From the NCBI GenBank assembly GCA_934747335.1, contig CAKVGS010000004.1, positions 38,067 through 102,066 on the forward strand: a stretch of 64,000 nucleotides of DNA, given 5' to 3'. The DNA is from an uncultured Candidatus Melainabacteria bacterium. Its GTDB lineage: Bacteria > Cyanobacteriota > Vampirovibrionia > Gastranaerophilales > Gastranaerophilaceae. Shown piece after piece: positions 8,025 through 16,299 of this stretch. A program made the position numbers and the translations under genes. Numbering within the stretch: the first letter of the stretch is position 1; every line of letters starts with the position of its first letter. The notes under the pieces were generated by a model, which had not been told where the DNA came from, made no database searches, and was given only the letters and a program-made list of their open reading frames with translations.

Positions 8025-8563
8025 GCAACCGCCATGCCTTCTTTAAAATAGCATGAAATTCCTTCTTTTGCTTTCACAATAGCACCCTTTAAAGTTTCTA
8101 ATTCTTCTTTTGAGAAGTTTTGAAGGACAAAGACTTCTGAAGGAATGTTTGGTTGAGGACCAATGCCAATTTTTAGTCTTGCAACATTTTTTGTTCCAAG
8201 ATGCTGAATAACAGATTTAATACCATTGTGTCCGCCATCAGAACCATTCGGACGGAATCTGATTTTACCGATTTCTAAAGACAAATCATCATATACGATT
8301 AAAACATCTTCAATCGGAATTTTATAATAATCCATAACCGCGCGCACTGCCTCACCGGATAAGTTCATGAAGGTAGTCGGTTTAATTAATAAATAATCTT
8401 CTGTGCCTGTTCTTAAATTTGTCATAAGACATTTAAGACGTGAATTTTCTCTGAAATTCAAATTCTCATTAAGAGCAAAACTGTCTACAAGCATAAAACC
8501 TGCGTTATGCCTTGTAAAAACGTATTTGTCACCTATATTTCCTAAACCTGCGATTAACTTCAT
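8006..8563 (-). CDS. pth: Peptidyl-tRNA hydrolase
   Basis: A 185-residue bacterial Pth, which cleaves peptidyl-tRNA released during stalled translation. Signatures are IAGLGNIGDKY at the start, catalytic H19 in TRHNAGF, the PTTFMNLSG loop, VYDDLSLEIGKIR with the catalytic aspartate, and GSDGGHNGIKS. Length is normal. It is followed 9 bases later by the inserted orphan pair. Transcription probably starts upstream at or beyond the repeat at 8578-8632. Confidence 0.96.
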   Translation of the reverse strand: MKLIAGLGNIGDKYVFTRHNAGFMLVDSFALNENLNFRENSRLKCLMTNLRTGTEDYLLIKPTTFMNLSGEAVRAVMDYYKIPIEDVLIVYDDLSLEIGKIRFRPNGSDGGHNGIKSVIQHLGTKNVARLKIGIGPQPNIPSEVFVLQNFSKEELETLKGAIVKAKEGISCYFKEGMAVAQNKFN

Positions 8564-8577
8564 TTTTTATATCCCTT

Positions 8578-8632
8578 TTGAAGGTGAGTAAACCCCTCAC
8601 CCTAACCCTCTCCCCAGGAGAGGGAATAACCG
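8578..8632. repeat. Palindromic repeat, family A (short form)
   Basis: Contains CCCTCACCCTAACCCTCTCC followed by GGAGAGGG, a short hairpin. The same CTCACCC / CCCTCTCC-GGAGAGGG core recurs at 12870-13225, 21361-21475, 23706-23831, 26470-26770, 44434-44475 and 57450-57580. It fills the pth-ffh gap. Confidence 0.85.
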
Positions 8633-8643
8633 ACACTTGTCAG

Positions 8644-10035
8644 TTATTTGAACCTTCTCATGTTTTTCATCATTTGATGAGCCGTAAGCTTTGCCCCCGC
8701 TTGTCCCATTTTGCCCATCATAGAACCCATGTTCTTTTTGACATCAGAAAAACCTTTCATCATCTTGCGCATTTGTTCAAATTGATTTATAAACACATTT
8801 ACATCGTGCAAAGGAAGTCCTGAACCTTCGGCAATTCTTTTTTTGCGTGAAGAATTCATAAGTTCAGGATGCTCGCGTTCTTCAGGCGTCATACTTTGGA
8901 TAAATACTTCAATGCGTTTAAACTGTTTTTCGCTTTCGTGTGAAAGTTTTTGTCTATCGTCTTTTGAAATTTTTAAACCCGGAATCATTCCTAAAAGCTG
9001 ATCCATAGAACCGAACATTTTCATTTGTGATTGCATTTTTAGAAAATCGTTGAAAGAAAATTCAGCTTTCGCCATTTTCTTTTCCATTTCTTTTGCTGTT
9101 TTTTCATCAAAAACTTCTTGCGCGCGTTCTACAAGTGATACAATGTCACCCATTCCTAAAATTCTTGTCGCCATACGTTCAGGATAAAAATCTTCTAACG
9201 CATTAAGTTTTTCACCCGTACCTGTTAATTTAATAGGTTTATGCGTACAATAAACAACGCTTAATGCCGCACCACCACGAGAATCGCCGTCTAATTTTGT
9301 TAAAACTAAACCTGTAATGCTTAATTGCGCATCAAAGTTTTCGGCCACATTAACAGCTTCTTGACCGGTCATAGAATCAATTACGAGCAATTTTTCGGCA
9401 GGATGAAATACTCTATCAATCAAAAGCAATTCTGCCATCATATCAGTGTCAATTTGTAAACGGCCTGCTGTATCTAAAATAAGTGTATTAAAACCTTTAT
9501 CTTTTGAGTAATTAATAGCGTTTTGGATGATTGTCTGAACATCTTTTGAATCATTTTCAGCATAAACTTCAACCCCGATTTGCTCGCCCAAAGCTTTTAA
9601 CTGGGTAATCGCAGCCGGTCTGTATACGTCACATGCAACAAGCAACGGATTTCTGCCTTCTTTTTTAAGCTTAACGGCAAGCTTAGCAGAAGAAGTAGTT
9701 TTACCGCTACCTTGAAGCCCAAGCATCATAATAAGATTCGGATGTCCTGAAAAATCAAGTGGCTTTACTTCTTTACCTAAAAGCTCGATTAATTCATCAT
9801 GAACGATTTTTACAAGTTGTTGTGATGGATTAACGCCTGCTAGAACATTTTCGCCTTCTGCTCTATCTTTAATATTAGAAATAAAAGCTTTTACAACTCT
9901 CAAGTTAACATCAGCTTCTAACAATGCGCGTCTGATTTCACGCAAAGCTTCTTGCATATTATCCTGAGTCAATTCTTTTTGACCGGCTGTTTTAGCAATA
10001 ATATCCTGTAATTTATCCGATAATGAGTCAAACAT
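8644..10035 (-). CDS. ffh: Signal recognition particle protein Ffh (SRP54)
   Basis: A 463-residue SRP GTPase that binds signal sequences and 4.5S RNA and docks with FtsY at the membrane. The N domain (about 1-85) is followed by the G domain with GLQGSGKTTSSAK (P-loop), ACDVYRPAA, LDTAGRLQ and VLTKLDGDSRGGAALS. The M domain begins near residue 325 and has methionine-rich helices (MQSQMKMFGSMDQLLGMIPGL) and the RNA-binding GSGLPLHDVN motif. A methionine-rich tail (MGSMMGKMGQ) follows. Length and order are normal. No 4.5S RNA gene was recognised nearby. Confidence 0.97.
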   Translation of the reverse strand: MFDSLSDKLQDIIAKTAGQKELTQDNMQEALREIRRALLEADVNLRVVKAFISNIKDRAEGENVLAGVNPSQQLVKIVHDELIELLGKEVKPLDFSGHPNLIMMLGLQGSGKTTSSAKLAVKLKKEGRNPLLVACDVYRPAAITQLKALGEQIGVEVYAENDSKDVQTIIQNAINYSKDKGFNTLILDTAGRLQIDTDMMAELLLIDRVFHPAEKLLVIDSMTGQEAVNVAENFDAQLSITGLVLTKLDGDSRGGAALSVVYCTHKPIKLTGTGEKLNALEDFYPERMATRILGMGDIVSLVERAQEVFDEKTAKEMEKKMAKAEFSFNDFLKMQSQMKMFGSMDQLLGMIPGLKISKDDRQKLSHESEKQFKRIEVFIQSMTPEEREHPELMNSSRKKRIAEGSGLPLHDVNVFINQFEQMRKMMKGFSDVKKNMGSMMGKMGQAGAKLTAHQMMKNMRRFK

Positions 10036-10464
10036 TTGTGATATATCCTTAATTAACGATTTTACTATTTGGATTGTACCACAAACAAGATTTAATGTTT
10101 AAACGCATTATTTCTCTACTCCAATCCGATAATATTTGCACCACGCCCCTCTCTTTGGGAAACAAAATAATAAATTTCATCAAATGAACGACATCCGCGC
10201 CGCGAACGTGCAGCGATTAGCTGCGATAGTGAGCGAAAGAGAGCAGGCTCTGCCTGCAACATCCATTTTGTTCGACGCTCGTAAGAGCGTAGGAAGCGGT
10301 AGCGTGTTTTCTCTTTCTTTTCGTTCTTTTCTTTCTCTTTTTATTCGCAACAAAAGAGAAAGAAAAGGACATTATAAAAAAAATTATAAAAGAGTGTATT
10401 ATATACTCTTTATGCATTTACAAACAATAACTTTGTGTTAACATAATATAAAAAGGAATAAAGT
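10036..10464. repeat. Intergenic region with palindromic repeat, family C (core 10170-10320)
   Basis: A 430-base gap between divergently placed genes. From about 10170 it carries AATGAACGACATCCGCGCCG and then GC-rich inverted segments (GAGCGAAAGAG, CAGGCTCTGCCTG, GCTCGTAAGAGCG). The same opening (AACGACAATCGCGCCGCGAG) occurs at 63828 and, inverted, at 40379-40405. Open frames here run through the repeat and are not believed to be genes. Confidence 0.75.
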
Positions 10465-10539
10465 ATGACATTATTTAGCGCAAAACTTCATCATACTCAT
10501 ACAAACCCGAAAGGGCTTGGAGTTTTGTTGCGTCTCTGA
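10465..10539 (+). other. Possible 24-codon leader peptide before a membrane-protein gene
   Basis: ATG at 10465 preceded by AAAAGGAATAAAGT gives a 24-residue peptide (MTLFSAKLHHTHTNPKGLG and five more). It overlaps the left arm of an inverted repeat: CCCGAAAGGGC at 10506-10516 pairs with GCTCTTTCGGG at 10557-10567, with one G-T wobble. The following gene starts at 10614. This could be a translated leader whose ribosome controls the hairpin. It could also be chance; no T-run follows the hairpin. Confidence 0.3.
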
Positions 10540-10613
10540 TTTGACTCCATATATCGGCTCTTTCGGGATATTTAAGAGAGAATGAGTACGATAATAAAGG
10601 AGAAAATTTTAAA

Positions 10614-11870
10614 ATGTCACTAGTAAATATAATTTCAGCAATCGGTAATAATTCAAGCATTTATCCATTAATTGTAAGGGATTGTGGGATTGAAGTGCCT
10701 TCTAAAGTTGCAATGACTTACAACCAAAATTTAAAAGATTCAAAACAAATGGCTTATAATGCAACGAGAGAAAGACTTATTGATGAATATGGAACTTCGC
10801 TGGTTTGGTTGGGTGGTATTCCTTTAGTTGGCGCTATTTGCGATTGGGGAATAAAAAAATTAGGCTATGATCCTAGTGTTAATATAAGCCTTTTAAAAGA
10901 AAATTCTAAACAGGGACTAAAATATAATATTGATAAATTTAAAGAAGCTGCACCGGAAGAAGCTAAGGCAATGGAAAAGGTTCTTAAAAATAAATCCACT
11001 TACCAAAAATTACTTGCAGGAAAGTTTGTTTTATCAACAGCTATTCCAGTTGCTGTGATGGGATATTTCTTGCCAAAATTTAATTTTGCCTTGACTGCGA
11101 AACTGAAAAAGAAACAAGAGGCAATGAAACCTTTATATAATGAGATTGAAGAAGAAGTTTCTCCGTCTTCTCAAAAGAAGGTTGGAGTTAGTGACTCTCA
11201 AACAAAACCTGCATTCAAAGGTATTTCTGCAACATTAGCCAATATGTCAACTGTTCACAAAATGGCTTTGACTGATGGCGGGTTAACCGTTGGCAGAGTC
11301 GGTACTTCAAGAAACAAGTATGAAGCTTTGGAAAACGGTTTTAAGATGTCAATGATGATGTTTTTAAACTTTGTAGCTCCGATTTGGTTTGCAAAAGGTT
11401 TTGATTCACTGTCAAACAAACTTTTTAAGACAAATGTTAACTTAGACCCGAATTTGTTGAACGATAAAGACTTTTTGGCAGAAATTAAGTCTGAAAAATT
11501 GGAATTGCCAAAAGAGGATGTAATAGAATTCTTGGACAAGAATCCTGATTCTAAGTTCGCAAAATTATCTGAAAAATATTGTGGTGTAAAATTTTTAAAA
11601 AATCGAGTGCGTGATCCGAGAGCATTTGTAGATGAAAAACGAGTGCAAGAATTTCAAAAAGAAATCGAAAAGTTTGCAAAACAAGCAACAGAAAGCGGGA
11701 ATGTTGAGAAATTTGCCAAGAAAGCCCTTGTTGCAAAATCCGCAAATATTTTAGCAAATGTGGCTTTAAGCAGTTTTCTATTAGCCGTTGCTCTTCCAAA
11801 ACTAACTTTTGTGTTGCGTAAAAAAGTTACAGGATCTGATGCTGAACCGGGTTTGATGACAAAAGCTTAG
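10614..11870 (+). CDS. Orphan multi-pass membrane protein with internal PAFKG motif
   Basis: A 418-residue protein of no recognised family. Membrane-like stretches occur near residues 60-75 (LVWLGGIPLVGAICDWG), 138-155 (FVLSTAIPVAVMGYFLP), 246-262 (MSMMMFLNFVAPIWFA) and 383-405 (ILANVALSSFLLAVALP). Between helices 2 and 3, about 50 residues of linker contain KPAFKGI near residue 200, the same motif that opens several other orphans here. Related membrane architecture appears in 44585-46657. The ribosome-binding site AAGGAG is about 11 bases upstream, slightly far. A two-part protein with the motif at the join is one reading (inference). Confidence 0.68.
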   Translation: MSLVNIISAIGNNSSIYPLIVRDCGIEVPSKVAMTYNQNLKDSKQMAYNATRERLIDEYGTSLVWLGGIPLVGAICDWGIKKLGYDPSVNISLLKENSKQGLKYNIDKFKEAAPEEAKAMEKVLKNKSTYQKLLAGKFVLSTAIPVAVMGYFLPKFNFALTAKLKKKQEAMKPLYNEIEEEVSPSSQKKVGVSDSQTKPAFKGISATLANMSTVHKMALTDGGLTVGRVGTSRNKYEALENGFKMSMMMFLNFVAPIWFAKGFDSLSNKLFKTNVNLDPNLLNDKDFLAEIKSEKLELPKEDVIEFLDKNPDSKFAKLSEKYCGVKFLKNRVRDPRAFVDEKRVQEFQKEIEKFAKQATESGNVEKFAKKALVAKSANILANVALSSFLLAVALPKLTFVLRKKVTGSDAEPGLMTKA

Positions 11871-11885
11871 CTTTACACTAAATAA

Positions 11886-12170
11886 TTAAATGATGTATCC
11901 GGAATTTCCAAGTTCTAAACTTTTGTTTAATTCTTTAACAAGTTCAGAAGATATCTTCCAGTTAATTTTTCCGTTAGGATATTTTATATAATGGTTTGTA
12001 GAACACATTGAAGACACAAAACAAGCGTCAAGTACGTTCATAAACGAAATATCGACACTCATGTTTTCACAATGGTATTTTTCGATATAAGAATTTATAA
12101 AAGCTACTGCCTCATTAGGATTAGTAGAATTTGGGGTAAGCGTGTCGCTTTGGGGTAATAGTTGTAACAT
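11886..12170 (-). CDS. Small orphan protein
   Basis: A 94-residue protein, starting at an ATG preceded by AAGGAAAA; a TTG 18 bases upstream is less likely. The sequence has an N-terminal MLQLLPQSDT, a central hydrophobic-alternating strand (NMSVDISFMNVLDACFVSSM) and a C-terminal helix. The strand-helix pattern is reminiscent of a STAS-like or small alpha/beta domain, but I do not recognise the family. It is convergent with the preceding membrane gene (16-base gap) and divergent from a phosphatase gene. Confidence 0.6.
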   Translation of the reverse strand: MLQLLPQSDTLTPNSTNPNEAVAFINSYIEKYHCENMSVDISFMNVLDACFVSSMCSTNHYIKYPNGKINWKISSELVKELNKSLELGNSGYII

Positions 12171-12291
12171 GTATATTTTCCTTAACAATTATGTTAACGA
12201 CATTTTTCTATGTTTTTTTAACAAGTTTGAAAAAAAATCATACAAATGATTGAGGTTTTTGTTATACAATAAAGAAAAAGGAGAGATTGTT

Positions 12292-12828
12292 ATGACAAAA
12301 TTAGATGCATTAGAAGCAGCAAAAAAGATAAAAATGTTGGTGTTCGATTGTGACGGTGTAATGACAGATGGAAGTGTTACTTATGATGAAAACGGCGTTG
12401 AATATAAAACTTTTAATGTAAAAGACGGTCACGGTATCGTAAGGATGAATAAATCAGGTTTTATTACTGCAATAATTACTGCAAGAAATAACGGAACTGT
12501 TGCTCATAGAGCTAAGAATTTGAATTTTACGGAAGTTTACCAAGGAAGACAATATAAATTGCCTGCGTTGGAAGAGCTTATGGAAAAATATAATTTAACC
12601 TATGAAAATGTGTCTTATATGGGCGATGATTTGCCGGATGTTTGTATTTTAGAAAAAGTCGGCTTGGCCTGTTGTCCTGCGGATGCAGTTAAAGAAGTTC
12701 AAGAAATTTGCAACTTTAAATCAAGTATTAATGGCGGACGCGGTGCTGTTAGAGAGTTGTGCGATTTTATTCTTGATGCACAAGGTATTGAAAAACAGTA
12801 TATCGTATCAGAAGGTGCAAACAGATAA
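12292..12828 (+). CDS. KdsC-like HAD phosphatase (second copy)
   Basis: A 178-residue KdsC-class HAD phosphatase. The ATG at 12292 is chosen because AAGGAGAG lies at ideal distance; an in-frame TTG 42 bases upstream lacks this. Motifs are FDCDGVMTDG (D19 and D21), AIITARNN (motif II), GDDLPDVC (motif IV) and INGGRGAVREL at the C-terminus. This is closer than the 4980-5459 protein to the usual KDO-8-phosphate phosphatase pattern (DVDGVLTDG, GDD.PD, GGxGAVRE). It probably supplies KDO for the outer membrane, whereas the NeuB-linked copy serves another sugar (inference). The gene is single, between repeats and an orphan. Confidence 0.85.
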   Translation: MTKLDALEAAKKIKMLVFDCDGVMTDGSVTYDENGVEYKTFNVKDGHGIVRMNKSGFITAIITARNNGTVAHRAKNLNFTEVYQGRQYKLPALEELMEKYNLTYENVSYMGDDLPDVCILEKVGLACCPADAVKEVQEICNFKSSINGGRGAVRELCDFILDAQGIEKQYIVSEGANR

Positions 12829-12869
12829 GCTGCTTTATCTTCGTGCTCTCTATATTTAACAAAAAATCG

Positions 12870-13225
12870 AACGACTTTAGTCCCCTCCCTCGGGGGAGGG
12901 TGCCGAAGGCGGGAGAGGGTATTATTAATTATATACAATTCTCTGTATCACCCTCATCAGAGCTCCGCTCAGCTTCTCCCTTGAGGGGAGAAGCTGAGCG
13001 GAGCTCTGATGAGGGTGGTATAAAAAAATAAAACTTTACAACCTACGGCTCGAACCCCCACCCGAAAATCTAAGTTTCGCAAAGCTCAACTTGATTTTCT
13101 ACCCTCCCCCTTGGAGAGGGTATTATTAACTTCTAACAGAAACCCACCCGCATCTGTAACGCTCAGCACGGCTTCGCTAACATCTGCGACCTCCCTATCC
13201 ATGGAGGTTGGACGACAACATCATT
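12870..13225. repeat. Island of family A palindromic repeats
   Basis: Several partial units in tandem: CCCTCCCTCGGGGGAGGGTG at the left, the long hairpin at 12949-13017, and CTACGGCTCGAACCCCCACC followed by CGAAAATCTAAGTTTCG and CCCTCCCCCTTGGAGAGGG. A degraded unit ends in CCTCCCTATCCATGGAGG. The order GGCTCGAACCC...CACCCGAA...CCCTCTCC...GGAGAGGG matches the units at 21361, 23706 and, inverted, 26540. No gene is believed to lie in this 540-base gap. Confidence 0.85.
12949..13017. repeat. Perfect 32-bp inverted repeat with 5-base loop
   Basis: The left arm 12949-12980 begins CACCCTCATCAGAGC and ends CTTCTCCC. The right arm 12986-13017 is its exact reverse complement, separated by TTGAG. Every one of 32 pairs matches. 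There is no flanking T-run, so it does not look like an ordinary terminator. Confidence 0.95.
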
Positions 13226-13304
13226 ATTCTTAAAGAAACTTTCTTGTCTTTACTGCGTTTCGACCATTTAATGTAAATTTTTGTAACAATTTTGCTCAAA
13301 ACCC

Positions 13305-13331
13305 TAAAGTTTTCAAAAATATTGCCGATAT
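13305..13331 (+). promoter_or_regulatory. Sigma-28 (FliA) promoter
   Basis: TAAAGTTT (13305-13312), 11-base spacer, GCCGATAT (13324-13331). The established FliA consensus is TAAAGTTT-N11-GCCGATAA, so only the last base differs. It lies 40 bases upstream of the start at 13371. An almost identical promoter is at 49692-49718. Confidence 0.9.
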
Positions 13332-13370
13332 ATATATCAAAGGAACAAAAGGAAAAAAGGAGACTCAATT

Positions 13371-14918
13371 ATGGGTATGTCAGCATCACAAGCAAGGTTA
13401 ATTGCATTGACAGCAAGAATGAACGACATAGAATATCAAGGTCAACAAATTAACCAACAAAGAACAACTTTGTCTAACCAAGTAAACGCATTATATAACC
13501 AGTTGCTTGAAATGAGCGTACCAACACCTCCTTCAACTTCTGATTATACAAAAGTTCAATACTCTGGAACTGCAGATGCTTCTAAGTTTACTTTAGGCAA
13601 CGTAGTTCCAACCGGTAAAAATGGTGCAGGTGAAAGCACTTATACTGTACAATTCAATTATAAAAGATCAGGTAATTCTGTATCAAAAAGTAATACTCAA
13701 GCACAAATAAAAACAACACCTCAAAAAATTGGTGTTAAGCCTGGTGATGATAAAGTAAAAACAAAATATTTAAATACTGTAAATACTCATAAAGCGGAAG
13801 GCGATGCTCTAACATCAATAAACGATTTGGATAGCAAAACTAATGTTCTTATCGAATTGGATGTTAATGCTGAAGGCTTTGATTTTACTAAATATTCAAA
13901 TATTTATGATGCAAATGGTAAGAAACTAGAAAGTAAACCAGATTCAGGAGAAGTTTACGTATCATGTAGTGTGTCAGATTTAAAAAACAAAGAAGATTAT
14001 AAAAAATTGGCAAAATTTGATGATGAAAATAAAAATGTATACAAATCAGGCACAAAAACAGAATTCAATACTGCATTTAATGATTCTAAGGATATTTCTA
14101 GTGATGGTTTATACTATATTGACGATAATAATCAACTTGTTGCAATAACTACAATTAAAGAATTAAAAGATATCATTGGTGAAGATTGTGGTGGAATATC
14201 AAAAGTTGTTCTATTAGATGACAAAGCGGCAGATAAATCATATGATAACCCATTACGTAATGAAGGTTCAACAGGAATGTCTGTTGGTACAATGCCTGTT
14301 TACACATTAGAAGAAGCAAAATCTAAATTAGGAAGCAGCTATGAAGAGTATCTAAATGCTTTAAAAAATGCATTTCCTGATGAATTCGAATCAGATGCTG
14401 ATTTAGATACAGTAGCTTCTAAGTTCTATGTTTACATTGAATATTCAAATGGTTCCGTAAAACCTCATTTTATCAAACAAGATGAATTAGCATCATTTAA
14501 GGATGATGAAAAAGTGGTAAGTCCTTATGATTATGTAGCAGATGGTACTTATACACAAACTGATAATAAAAAAGAATGCCAATTAGAATTCGATGCTTCA
14601 ACAGGCAGAATTACAAAAGTTGGTATTCCTGACGGCAAAGGTCAAATTAGTTGGGTTTCAGTAACAGCCGAAACGGTTACAGATCAAGACGCTTATGACG
14701 AAGCTTTCAATGATTATGAATACGAAAAGAATGTTTACGATAAAAAGCAACAAGAAATCAACGCAAAAACTTCAATCGTACAACAACAAGATAAGAACTT
14801 GGAATTGAAACTTACAAGACTTGATAACGAAAGAAATGCGGTTAACACAGAAATCGAAGCTGTTAAGAAAGTTGTAAGCGACAACATCGAAAAATCTTAT
14901 AAAACATTCTCAGGTTAA
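13371..14918 (+). CDS. Probable sigma-28-dependent, filament-like secreted protein
   Basis: A 515-residue protein of no named family. It opens MGMSASQARLIALTARMNDI and continues as an alpha-helical, glutamine-rich coiled coil to about residue 50. The middle (60-445) is a low-hydrophobicity, beta-rich region with many Asp/Lys/Tyr residues. The last 60 residues return to a heptad-patterned helix (QQEINAKTSIVQQQDKNLEL and beyond). Helical ends around a variable beta core is the layout of flagellins and other axial flagellar proteins, and the promoter is a FliA type. No signal peptide is present, as expected for flagellar type III export. Calling it flagellum-exported is inference. The ribosome-binding site is AAGGAG. 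Confidence 0.65.
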   Translation: MGMSASQARLIALTARMNDIEYQGQQINQQRTTLSNQVNALYNQLLEMSVPTPPSTSDYTKVQYSGTADASKFTLGNVVPTGKNGAGESTYTVQFNYKRSGNSVSKSNTQAQIKTTPQKIGVKPGDDKVKTKYLNTVNTHKAEGDALTSINDLDSKTNVLIELDVNAEGFDFTKYSNIYDANGKKLESKPDSGEVYVSCSVSDLKNKEDYKKLAKFDDENKNVYKSGTKTEFNTAFNDSKDISSDGLYYIDDNNQLVAITTIKELKDIIGEDCGGISKVVLLDDKAADKSYDNPLRNEGSTGMSVGTMPVYTLEEAKSKLGSSYEEYLNALKNAFPDEFESDADLDTVASKFYVYIEYSNGSVKPHFIKQDELASFKDDEKVVSPYDYVADGTYTQTDNKKECQLEFDASTGRITKVGIPDGKGQISWVSVTAETVTDQDAYDEAFNDYEYEKNVYDKKQQEINAKTSIVQQQDKNLELKLTRLDNERNAVNTEIEAVKKVVSDNIEKSYKTFSG

Positions 14919-14925
14919 TAATTGA

Positions 14926-15110
14926 ATAATGGATTGCCACGAAAATCAAAGATTTTCTCGCAATGACAGCCAACTTGTAGGTCACACGCCCAGTCATTGC
15001 GAGGAGTGTAAACGACGAAGCAATCCACAAAACAAAAGTTATAAAAAATGGATTGCCACGGCGCATAAATAGAAAATCGTGCCTCGCAATGACAACCAGC
15101 TAGTAATCAA
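14926..15110. repeat. Palindromic repeats, family B (two units)
   Basis: Two units carry ATGGATTGCCACG and CGCAATGACA, with inverted counterparts GTCATTGCGAGG and GCAATCCA. The same family occurs at 21505-21625 and, diverged, at 57600-57755. It lies after the 13371-14918 gene. Confidence 0.85.
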
Positions 15111-15153
15111 CAAAATATCACTCCCGTTAAGGGATTACATAGTCGAAAAAGAA

Positions 15154-15186
15154 CGATAGCCCCGACGAGGGGCTATCGCCTTTTTT
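15154..15186 (+). terminator. Rho-independent terminator
   Basis: Stem CGATAGCCCC / GGGGCTATCG with loop GACGA, followed by CCTTTTTT. It would end transcripts running out of the 13371 gene and its repeats before rph. Confidence 0.9.
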
Positions 15187-15291
15187 AACAAATTTAAAGT
15201 ATGTTTGTTTAATTTCAATCAAGCAAATTTCTACAATTGTTTTTTTGTTTTATAAGTGTTATTTTAAAGAACATATTATAGGAGAAAATTT

Positions 15292-15987
15292 ATGAGAGTT
15301 GATGGAAGAAGAAATGACGAACTTAGAAATATTAAATTTACACATGGTTTTACAAAGCATGCATTAGGCTCTGTTTTAGCAGAATTTGGTGATACAAGAG
15401 TAATAGTAACAGCCTCGGTTGATTTAAAAAAACCAAAATGGATGGATGAAAATGATAACCGCGGATGGGTAACAGCAGAATATTCTCTTCTTCCTGCTTC
15501 CACAAACACGCGTTGTAAAAGAGAAAGAGAAAAAATTTCCGGTCGTACTCAAGAAATTCAACGATTAATTGGTAGAAGTCTTCGTGCTTGTGTTGACTTA
15601 GAAAAAATGCCCGGCATGACAATAACAATTGATGCTGATGTAATTCAAGCTGATGGTGGAACAAGAACCGCAAGTATTTGCGGTGGTTTTTTGGCGTTAA
15701 AAGATGCTATAAATAAACTTTTAGCATCAGGAGATTTGAAAGAAAATCCAATTATTGAGCCAATTGGCGCTATTTCAATAGGGATAGTTGATAATGAAAT
15801 TAAATTAGATTTATGCTATGAAGAGGATTCTCATGCACAAGTCGATTCTAATGTTATACTGACAAAAAGCGGAAAGATTGTTGATTTTCAAACAACGTCA
15901 GAAGGCGAACCTTATGAATTTGAAAGAATGATTGAGTTGTTTAATACTGCAAAAGACGGTATTGGTAGAATTATAGAAATGTATTAA
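15292..15987 (+). CDS. rph: Ribonuclease PH
   Basis: A 231-residue phosphorolytic 3'-5' exoribonuclease that trims tRNA 3' ends. Family blocks: MRVDGRRNDELRNI, GFTKHALGSVL, FGDTRVIVTASV, EYSLLPASTNTR, SGRTQEIQRLIGRSLR (arginine-rich phosphate and RNA contacts), DADVIQADGGTRTASI and the DLCYEEDSHAQVDSNVI block with catalytic aspartates. Length is typical (about 238). The ribosome-binding site is AGGAGAAA. A Cys-rich small gene follows after 21 bases and may be co-transcribed. Confidence 0.96.
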   Translation: MRVDGRRNDELRNIKFTHGFTKHALGSVLAEFGDTRVIVTASVDLKKPKWMDENDNRGWVTAEYSLLPASTNTRCKREREKISGRTQEIQRLIGRSLRACVDLEKMPGMTITIDADVIQADGGTRTASICGGFLALKDAINKLLASGDLKENPIIEPIGAISIGIVDNEIKLDLCYEEDSHAQVDSNVILTKSGKIVDFQTTSEGEPYEFERMIELFNTAKDGIGRIIEMY

Positions 15988-16008
15988 TAAAAGAACGGAA
16001 TAATAAAT

Positions 16009-16215
16009 ATGGAATGTCAAAGAGAAGAAAATTTACTTGAATGTACTTGTTCTGCAACGAAATGTAAAAATCGAGGAATTTGTTGTGAATGCGTTAAGCA
16101 TCACAGAGAAGCAGGCCAAATTCCGGGTTGCTTTTTCCCTAAAAGTGCTGAGTTGAAACACGATAGATCAATTGAATATTTTATTGAAGTGTATTCAAAA
16201 ATTAAAAAGCAGTAA
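16009..16215 (+). CDS. Small cysteine-rich protein (DUF6485-like)
   Basis: A 68-residue protein with seven cysteines arranged C-x-C, C, C-C-x-x-C and one more: LLECTCSATKCKNRGICCEC then HHREAGQIPGCFFPKS. The pattern CxC...CK..G.CC.CV..HR..G..PgCFF matches my memory of DUF6485 proteins found in anaerobes; this should be checked. It probably binds a metal or cluster, with H and C ligands. It lies between rph and fabI without its own clear promoter. Confidence 0.72.
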   Translation: MECQREENLLECTCSATKCKNRGICCECVKHHREAGQIPGCFFPKSAELKHDRSIEYFIEVYSKIKKQ

Positions 16216-16299
16216 TGTAACAAAAATCACTCTTACTTGCTTAAGTTTTGTTTTTTTGTTAGACTACGAAATGTAGATTAGGTAAAGAGGAGTTTTATT

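Noticed and set aside
10475..10660. Minus-strand 61-residue open frame
   Set aside because: Overlaps the start of a well-supported plus-strand gene and has no convincing start signals.
12843..13031. Open frame of 62 codons after the second KdsC-like gene
   Set aside because: It runs through family A repeats and the long hairpin; its composition is that of the repeat.
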